NCBI GenBank assembly: GCA_041743835.1
Contig: JBGTLW010000164.1
Location: forward strand, 1-11,618
Length of the DNA: 11,618 nt
Source: JBGTLW01 sp041743835
GTDB taxonomy: Bacteria; Planctomycetota; Phycisphaerae; Phycisphaerales; Phycisphaeraceae
Direction: 5' to 3'
A program made the translations under genes and the position numbers. Below the pieces are notes generated by a model. That model searched no databases, was not told where the DNA came from, and saw only the letters and a program-made list of their open reading frames with translations. Below are positions 7,395 to 11,618 of this stretch, one piece after another. How positions within the stretch are numbered: position 1 is the stretch's first letter; each line of letters opens with the position of its first letter.

Positions 7395-8012
7395 TTAGTT
7401 GCGCATGCCGACCGCTGCGAGCGCGGTGTCTGACATGTCGCCAGCCGATAGCTCGATCAGGTAGCTGACCAGCCGTGCGGATTGCGGGTCGGGGTTGTCC
7501 AGGGCCAATGTCCACGAGTTGACCCGCTTGGCCCACAGTTCTTTGGGGAAGCTGGCGGTGCCCGCGAGGTCGTCACCCATCAGCGCGTCGGTGATGACCA
7601 CAAAGTCATCATCCAGGGCGTAGCTCACGTCGGCGGCGTCATCGGGCGCGGTGTAGGATGAGAGCTCGCCGGTGCCTGGGTCGAAGTTGATCCGCCGCAG
7701 CTCCAGCAGGCTGGGCACACCGTTGTCGTCGTCATCGTTCATCCATAGCACGAGGTAGTTGTCCCCCTGATCCAGCACCATCTTCGAGCCACGGATCGCG
7801 GCGCTGACCCGTGCGCTCAAGGCTTTGTTGCGTGCCACGAGCGAGCGGATGTCTTTGGATGAATCGGTGCCGTAGCTCACCGCCGCGAGCATGCCCGCGA
7901 TGGCGGCGCCGACCATGGCGGTGATCATCATCGCCAGCAGCAGCTCGATGAGCGTCATGCCGCGACGGCCCGTGGTGCGATGGCTCTGGTGGCGGTGGGG
8001 CTTGTGGCTCAT
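7395..8012 (-). CDS. GspJ-like prepilin (minor pseudopilin)
   Basis: 205 aa. The open frame extends upstream to 8639, but that part runs inside the preceding prepilin gene. The start is placed at the ATG of 8012-8010, which overlaps the preceding TGA as ATGA and gives a normal leader: 18 residues, basic, RRG|MTLIELLLAMMITAMVGAAIAG, with Glu at +5. Prepilin peptidase should cleave after Gly18 and N-methylate Met19. The rest is a soluble pilin-like head (NKALSARVSAAIRGSKMVL, VLWMNDDDDNGVPSL, LVSYLIELSAGD). Size and position after an I-like and before K-like genes fit GspJ; the sequence style matches planctomycete prepilin-type proteins. It probably belongs to the pseudopilus tip complex in the inner membrane and periplasm. 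The exact GspJ assignment rests largely on gene order. Confidence 0.8.
   Translation of the reverse strand: MSHKPHRHQSHRTTGRRGMTLIELLLAMMITAMVGAAIAGMLAAVSYGTDSSKDIRSLVARNKALSARVSAAIRGSKMVLDQGDNYLVLWMNDDDDNGVPSLLELRRINFDPGTGELSSYTAPDDAADVSYALDDDFVVITDALMGDDLAGTASFPKELWAKRVNSWTLALDNPDPQSARLVSYLIELSAGDMSDTALAAVGMRN
8009..8012 (-). other. ATGA stop/start overlap between the I-like and J-like prepilin genes
   Basis: The minus strand reads ATGA: the TGA at 8011-8009 ends the upstream gene and the ATG at 8012-8010 starts the next. It is the second such junction in this cluster and fixes the start of the downstream gene. Confidence 0.85.
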
Positions 8013-8533
8013 AGTGCTGGCTCGGGGACAAAGCGAGTCACGGTCCACTCGCGGCCGTTGTCGCCTTCGCGGACGGTGACGGTGATGGTTATGCCGTGCT
8101 GGGTGCTGTTGAAGGCGGGGATATCCACCGTGTCTGCGGTGACGGTGACGAATCGTGTGAACTTCTGGAACAGGCTTGGGTACAGGTTGCCCTCGGCATC
8201 TGTGAGGGTTCCCAGGGCCTCGGTGAACCCGTGGTAGTCGTCGATGTCGTCGAAGTCCTGCCGGGTGACTTCGCCGGCGTCCGGGCCGATGACCAGGCCG
8301 CCGCCGGGGTCGTCGTAGGGGAGCACGAGGATTTCTTCCATCATGGCCTCGGCCAGCGCCATCGCCCGGCCCGAGTGCATGGCGTCGTAGGTCTGCATCT
8401 GCCCGGCGACGATCGCCTGGGTCAGCGCCGCGACCACGAACGCCAAAACCGCCGACGCCAGCAGGGCCTCGATCAACGTGAAGCCGGCGCGGCTGCCGGG
8501 TGCTGTCCTTGCCGCGTGTTTCTGGCGGGGCAT
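8009..8533 (-). CDS. GspI/PulG-like prepilin (minor pseudopilin), first gene of the minus-strand cluster
   Basis: 174 aa from ATG 8533; a GTG at 8536 is one codon earlier. The strong Shine-Dalgarno GGGAGG (8546-8541) lies 7 nt from the ATG but only 4 nt from the GTG, so the ATG is preferred. The leader APGSRAG|FTLIEALLASAVLAFVVAAL is a textbook class III prepilin signal: Gly17 before cleavage, Phe at +1, Glu22 at +5. After the helix are MALAEAMMEEILVLPYDDP and an acidic stretch (DFDDIDDYHGF), then a beta-rich C-terminus (ITITVTVREGDNGREWTV), typical of GspI/MSHA-type prepilins in planctomycetes. A pseudopilin with this gene order (I, J, K, K) is expected in the tip complex that primes type II secretion pseudopili or related type IV filaments. 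Confidence 0.82.
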   Translation of the reverse strand: MPRQKHAARTAPGSRAGFTLIEALLASAVLAFVVAALTQAIVAGQMQTYDAMHSGRAMALAEAMMEEILVLPYDDPGGGLVIGPDAGEVTRQDFDDIDDYHGFTEALGTLTDAEGNLYPSLFQKFTRFVTVTADTVDIPAFNSTQHGITITVTVREGDNGREWTVTRFVPEPAL

Positions 8534-8743
8534 CACCGATCCTCCCTGGGCCGTGGTCGCAATCCGATGGGGTGAACATCGACCACCGACGCCGCCGGAT
8601 TAATCGGCAAAGGTGGAGTGATGGGCGGTTATCGGCCAAGCTGTGCCGTCTGTAACGCCTGCGCAGACCTCGCGGGTCAAACGTCCGGCCCAGTAGTGAC
8701 CGCCGACGTGAAGTATCCGCTGCGCCTTGTCGATCATGGACCT
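8534..8743. promoter_or_regulatory. Divergent intergenic region between prepilin cluster and GspH-like gene
   Basis: About 210 bp separate the two outward-facing starts, so promoters for both should lie here. I could not find a convincing -35/-10 pair with 16-18 bp spacing on either strand. An 8-bp palindrome GATTAATC (8598-8605), in a locally AT-rich spot of a GC-rich spacer, is the only visible candidate operator or promoter element. The GspH-like frame is open back to 8618, but no prepilin start is plausible there. Confidence 0.4.
8541..8546 (-). promoter_or_regulatory. Shine-Dalgarno site that decides the GspI-like start
   Basis: Minus strand GGGAGG, within AGGGAGG (8547-8541). It lies 7 nt from ATG 8533 and 4 nt from GTG 8536, favouring the ATG. 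It is the best ribosome site in the minus-strand cluster; the downstream genes have weak or no such sites. Confidence 0.75.
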
Positions 8744-9310
8744 ATGCTCACGAGTTGCCACGGCACGCCGCGCCCGGATCGCACCACCCCAAAGCCCGCC
8801 AGACGCGCAGGCTTCACCTTGGTGGAGCTACTCATCACGGTGCTGATCATCGGCATCGCGGCCGGTTTGGCGGTGCCTATGCTCGGCAGCACCAGCACCA
8901 CGAAGCTCCGCGAGGCGGGCAAGCTGCTTGCCGCCGACCTCGCGTTTGCGCAGAACGAATCGATCACCCACGGCAGCGACCTGCGGACGGTTGTCTTCGA
9001 CACCGACACCGCGAGCTATCACATCGGCACCGTCTCAGACCCCGACACGCCGATCACCAACCCCATCGGTGGCGAGCCGTTCCGCGTGACCTTCGGGGAG
9101 GGGCGTGCCAAGCAACTCGCGGGCGTGTCCATTGTCGGGCTGTCCATGAATGGCGACACTGGCGCCACCGCGGACCGTTTTGTGTTCGGGCTGTATGGCC
9201 AGATCGATCAGGCGAGTGACGCCACCATCACCCTCGGGGCCGATGGCATGACGATCACGCTCACCGTCGAGGCTTCCACCGGCGAAACCACGCTGAGCAA
9301 CCTGCAATAA
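8744..9310 (+). CDS. GspH/FimT-like pseudopilin
   Basis: 188 aa from ATG 8744. The frame is open further upstream, but this ATG gives a normal prepilin leader, whereas a start at 8618 would add over 40 unlikely residues. ARRAG|FTLVELLITVLIIGIAAGLA gives cleavage after Gly23 with Glu28 at +5. Right after the helix, KLLAADLAFAQNESITHGSD and LRTVVFD match the GspH/FimT hallmark (hydrophobic helix, 'LAADLxxAxxEAIxxG', then 'xxVxF'). A beta-rich head follows and the protein ends LSNLQ. The ribosome site is weak (GGA 3 nt before ATG). GspH is a minor pseudopilin that joins I, J and K near the pseudopilus tip; its position opposite the I/J/K/K cluster supports this. A general FimT-type pilin is the main alternative. 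Confidence 0.85.
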   Translation: MLTSCHGTPRPDRTTPKPARRAGFTLVELLITVLIIGIAAGLAVPMLGSTSTTKLREAGKLLAADLAFAQNESITHGSDLRTVVFDTDTASYHIGTVSDPDTPITNPIGGEPFRVTFGEGRAKQLAGVSIVGLSMNGDTGATADRFVFGLYGQIDQASDATITLGADGMTITLTVEASTGETTLSNLQ

Positions 9311-9482
9311 CCGCGAGTCCCGCCGCAGCGCCCCCTTCGGTGGCGTGTGGTTGGGGCGGCGGATACCTTACTTCCTCGTAGATCACAGCGCGTGGCCATC
9401 ATGCCCGTGCTGCTTGTCACGCTCTGCTGTCGCCGAGCGCGGCTGGCGATCTCCTGCACCACCGCACACCGGAAAGGCACAC
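9311..9482. other. Intergenic region between GspH-like and DUF1015 genes
   Basis: 172 bp. An imperfect hairpin (9329-9345, 7-bp arms with one mismatch, loop TTC) lies shortly after the GspH-like stop but lacks a T-run. The DUF1015 frame is open back to 9345 but the extension has no family resemblance. No promoter was recognised with confidence. Confidence 0.3.
9471..9477 (+). promoter_or_regulatory. Shine-Dalgarno site for the DUF1015 gene
   Basis: GGAAAGG lies 5 nt before ATG 9483. It supports that start rather than the earlier in-frame GTG at 9345, and the protein then begins at the family's usual N-terminus (LQPFAPIHYANP). Confidence 0.65.
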
Positions 9483-10805
9483 ATGCCCACGCTTCAACCC
9501 TTCGCTCCCATCCACTACGCCAACCCGACGGGCAGGGATGTTTCCACGAAGATCGCCCCGCCGTATGACGTACTCGACGAGGGGCCCAAGCAGGCGCTAC
9601 TTGCAATAGACCCGCACAACATCGTGGCGATCGACCTGCCGGTCACCCCGCCCAAGACGGTCGGCCCGGATGAGGCATACGACGCGGCGGGGCAGACGTA
9701 TCGGCAGTGGTTGGCGGACGGAGTCCTGGAGCGTGGCAGCGAGCCTTCAGTCGTGGCCTACGAGCAGGTGTACAAGCTCCGGGGTCAGACCATCCGCCGT
9801 CGCGGGATGTTTGCGGTGCTCGGTGTCGAGGAGTTCAACCGTCCGGGCGGGGGGATTTTTCGGCACGAGATGACGATCGCGGGGGGGATCGGCGATCGCA
9901 CCAAACTCATGGCCGCGACCTCAGCGCAGCTCAGCCCGATCTTCGGCATTTTCTCCGACCGCGACGGCACCGTGGCCGGGCAACTGGCTGGGGTTTGCGA
10001 CCGCCAACCGCCGGATTTCCACGGCACCACCGCGAACGATGGCGTCTTGCACCGCTGCTGGTGGATCAGCGACCACGCCACGTTGAAGCTGCTCAGCACG
10101 TTCTTTGAAACGACCGACGTCTTCATCGCCGACGGCCACCACCGCTACACCACGGCGTTGCAGTTCTCGAAAGACCACCCGGACCTTCCGGGTGCGGGGG
10201 GCTGCTTGTTTGTCCTTGTGGCCAGCGAGGACCCCGGCATGATCGTGCTGCCGACACACCGGATTGTCCGTGGGTTGCAGCGGTTCTCGATGCGCGACCT
10301 TGCCAAAGCGGTCAGCCTCCGCGACGACATGCGACTTTTCCAGACCGAACTGCCGTTGGAGGAGCTGCAATCGCTGCCCGACGAGCTGCACAGGTCGGGC
10401 CATCACGCGGTCGGGCTTTATTGCCGCGAGGATGGGCGGGTCTGGTTGGCGACGTTTGATGAGGACCCGTTGGCAGAGCTCTTTCCCGATCGCTCGGAGT
10501 CGTGGCGGAAGCTGGATGTCGCGGTGGTGCAGGAACTGCTCATCGAGCGCGTGCTCGCCAAGCACTTTGGAGGCGAAACGGCTGGGGCGGCCCTGCGGCT
10601 GCAATACACAGCCGACACATTTGCAATCCCCAAGATGCTCAAGGAGGACGGGCGTGACGAAGGCTCGACCCTGGCGATCATCATGCAGCCCACGCCGCTT
10701 GAATCGGTCATGGCGGTGTCGCTGGCCAACGAGGTGATGCCCCCCAAGAGCACCTTCTTCTTCCCCAAGCTCGCGACCGGCCTGGTCATCAACCCTTTGG
10801 ACTGA
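9483..10805 (+). CDS. DUF1015 family protein
   Basis: 440 aa, a normal length for this family. Landmarks are the N-terminal LQPFAPIHY and KIAPPYDV (residues 23-30), the central RHEMTIAGG followed by RTKLMAATSAQLSPIFGIF, and the signature IADGHHRYTTAL (D217-G-H-H-R-Y222). The conserved HHRY block and the acidic and basic positions around it suggest a catalytic or phosphate-binding site, but no reaction is established to my knowledge. In other bacteria members often lie beside serine-biosynthesis genes (serA/serC); no such gene is visible here, so that link cannot be used. The protein has no signal peptide or membrane segment and is probably cytosolic. The stop overlaps the convergent methyltransferase gene by 17 bp. 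The family call is firm; the function is unknown. Confidence 0.88.
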   Translation: MPTLQPFAPIHYANPTGRDVSTKIAPPYDVLDEGPKQALLAIDPHNIVAIDLPVTPPKTVGPDEAYDAAGQTYRQWLADGVLERGSEPSVVAYEQVYKLRGQTIRRRGMFAVLGVEEFNRPGGGIFRHEMTIAGGIGDRTKLMAATSAQLSPIFGIFSDRDGTVAGQLAGVCDRQPPDFHGTTANDGVLHRCWWISDHATLKLLSTFFETTDVFIADGHHRYTTALQFSKDHPDLPGAGGCLFVLVASEDPGMIVLPTHRIVRGLQRFSMRDLAKAVSLRDDMRLFQTELPLEELQSLPDELHRSGHHAVGLYCREDGRVWLATFDEDPLAELFPDRSESWRKLDVAVVQELLIERVLAKHFGGETAGAALRLQYTADTFAIPKMLKEDGRDEGSTLAIIMQPTPLESVMAVSLANEVMPPKSTFFFPKLATGLVINPLD

Positions 10806-11618
10806 TGCACGCCGCCGACTTGATCCCGCGGTAGCACACCGCGATGCCGAAGGTCAGCACCTTGTGGCTCACCTCATTGAATCCTGCGGATGCGATGTTA
10901 CTGGTCATCTGCTCGCGGGACAGGAACGTGCTCACCGACTTGGGCAGGTACTTGTAAGCCCCGCTCTTGTCGCGCGCGATGAGTGTCGCGGTGCGGGGCA
11001 TGACCTGCTCGCGGTAGAACCTGTCAAAGCCACGGATCAGGGGGTTGGTGGGCTGGCTGAACTCCAGGACGATCAGCCGCCCGCCGGGCCGCAGCACGCG
11101 GTAGAACTCATGAAGCGCCGCCTGTGGCCGGGCGACGTTACGGATGCCGAACGCGATCGACACCACGTCCGCCGATGCATCGGCGATGGGCAGCCGCATG
11201 GCGTCGCCTGCATGGTAGGCGAGGCTGCCGGCCCCGGTCCGTTTGCGCTGCGCGACGCGGAGCATGGGGACGGTAAAGTCCAGCCCGATGACCTGTGCAG
11301 CCCCAGCCTTGCGGAACGCCATCGCCAGATCGCCCGTGCCACAAGCGATATCCAGCACCACGTCGCTGCGTTGCACCTTCGCCATGCGCACCGCGGCCCG
11401 CCGCCACGCCTGGTCGCGCCACATCGAGTGCAGCCGATTGTTCAGGTCATAGCTGCGCGCGATGGCGGCAAACATCGCCTCGACGCGTCGGGCTTTGTCG
11501 GCCGCGGCATGCGGGTCGCGTGTCAGGTCGTCGTCGCTCCAGGCTGGAGTCTGTGTGTGGCTGGGGGAGGGCGTGTGCGAAATGGTCTTGGGTCCGAACG
11601 GTCGGGTGAAATTGCAAG
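10789..11618 (-). CDS. ubiE: UbiE/MenG quinone-biosynthesis C-methyltransferase, 5' end outside window
   Basis: 275 residues are visible. The frame stays open from the ATG at 11475 to the window edge, and the added part (WSDDDLTRDPHAAADKARRV) runs straight into the family N-terminus (EAMFAAIARSYDLNNRL). The ATG at 11475 is therefore internal and the true start lies beyond 11618. SAM-binding motif I is VLDIACGTGDL, followed by VIGLDFTVPML and GDAMRLPIADASADVVS. The UbiE signatures AFGIRNV, RVLRPGGRLIVLEFS and YKYLPKSV are all present, as is the C-terminal TFGIAVCYRGIK. The enzyme methylates the ring of demethylmenaquinone (or the ubiquinone precursor) using S-adenosylmethionine. If the host is a planctomycete, menaquinone is expected, so MenG activity is the likely one. 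It lies at the cytosolic side of the inner membrane. It converges on, and overlaps by 17 bp, the DUF1015 gene. Confidence 0.92.
   Translation of the reverse strand, partial: CNFTRPFGPKTISHTPSPSHTQTPAWSDDDLTRDPHAAADKARRVEAMFAAIARSYDLNNRLHSMWRDQAWRRAAVRMAKVQRSDVVLDIACGTGDLAMAFRKAGAAQVIGLDFTVPMLRVAQRKRTGAGSLAYHAGDAMRLPIADASADVVSIAFGIRNVARPQAALHEFYRVLRPGGRLIVLEFSQPTNPLIRGFDRFYREQVMPRTATLIARDKSGAYKYLPKSVSTFLSREQMTSNIASAGFNEVSHKVLTFGIAVCYRGIKSAACISPKG

Noticed and set aside
8598..8605. Palindrome GATTAATC as a defined operator
   Set aside because: Eight bases are too short to name a regulator, and no second copy was noticed; it is kept only as a note within the intergenic region.
8013..8639. Upstream extension of the GspJ-like gene in its own frame
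   Set aside because: The extension lies within the GspI-like gene in another frame, is Arg/His/Pro-rich, and would bury the prepilin leader deep inside the protein. The ATGA overlap marks the true start.
8618..8743. Earlier in-frame start for the GspH-like gene
   Set aside because: It would place more than 60 residues before the prepilin cleavage site and run through the divergent promoter region; no ribosome site was seen there.
9329..9345. Hairpin after the GspH-like gene as an intrinsic terminator
   Set aside because: The stem has a mismatch and no T-run follows.

Overview
The window is GC-rich bacterial DNA that most resembles a planctomycete, probably class Phycisphaerae. This is inferred from a 'PTP'-variant PEP-CTERM-like anchor, prepilin-like proteins carrying LamG/PA14 domains, and the sequence style of the minor pseudopilins; no marker gene proves the taxonomy.

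Layout. Positions 1-300 (+) hold the 3' end of a secreted, C-terminally anchored protein. Positions 8533-337 (-) hold a four-gene cluster of prepilin-like proteins. In transcription order these are a GspI/PulG-like prepilin (8533-8009), a GspJ-like prepilin (8012-7395), and two giant tandem paralogues with GspK/PilX-like N-termini (1292 aa, 7343-3465, and 1043 aa, 3468-337). Two of the three junctions are ATGA stop/start overlaps. A GspH/FimT-like pseudopilin (8744-9310, +) is divergent from this cluster, across about 210 bp that should hold both promoters. Then come a DUF1015 family gene (9483-10805, +) and, convergent with it and overlapping by 17 bp, a UbiE/MenG quinone C-methyltransferase (11618-10789, -) whose start lies outside the window.

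How the genes fit together. H-, I-, J- and K-like minor pseudopilins are the parts that form the tip complex of type II secretion pseudopili and related type IV filaments. No major pilin, ATPase, platform protein or prepilin peptidase gene is present, so the filament machinery must be encoded elsewhere. The two K-like proteins are three to four times the usual GspK length and carry extracellular domains: PA14, LamG, a Rossmann-like module and a beta-helix-like domain of the kind found in PilX-N-terminal proteins. The simplest reading is a filament tip complex, or a family of pilin-anchored surface proteins, that displays large ligand-binding heads.

Most interesting signal. In both giant paralogues the C-terminal half appears to be a doubly nested ('Russian doll') fold. 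One LamG domain is interrupted after its first strand by a second LamG domain, which is itself interrupted after its first strand by the beta-helix-like domain. Between the conserved N-terminal pilin part and this nested block, the paralogues carry different cassettes: PA14 in one, a Rossmann-like module plus an extra LamG in the other. The beta-helix-like domain of the 1043-aa protein has also acquired a ladder of Asn-Asn repeats that its paralogue largely lacks.
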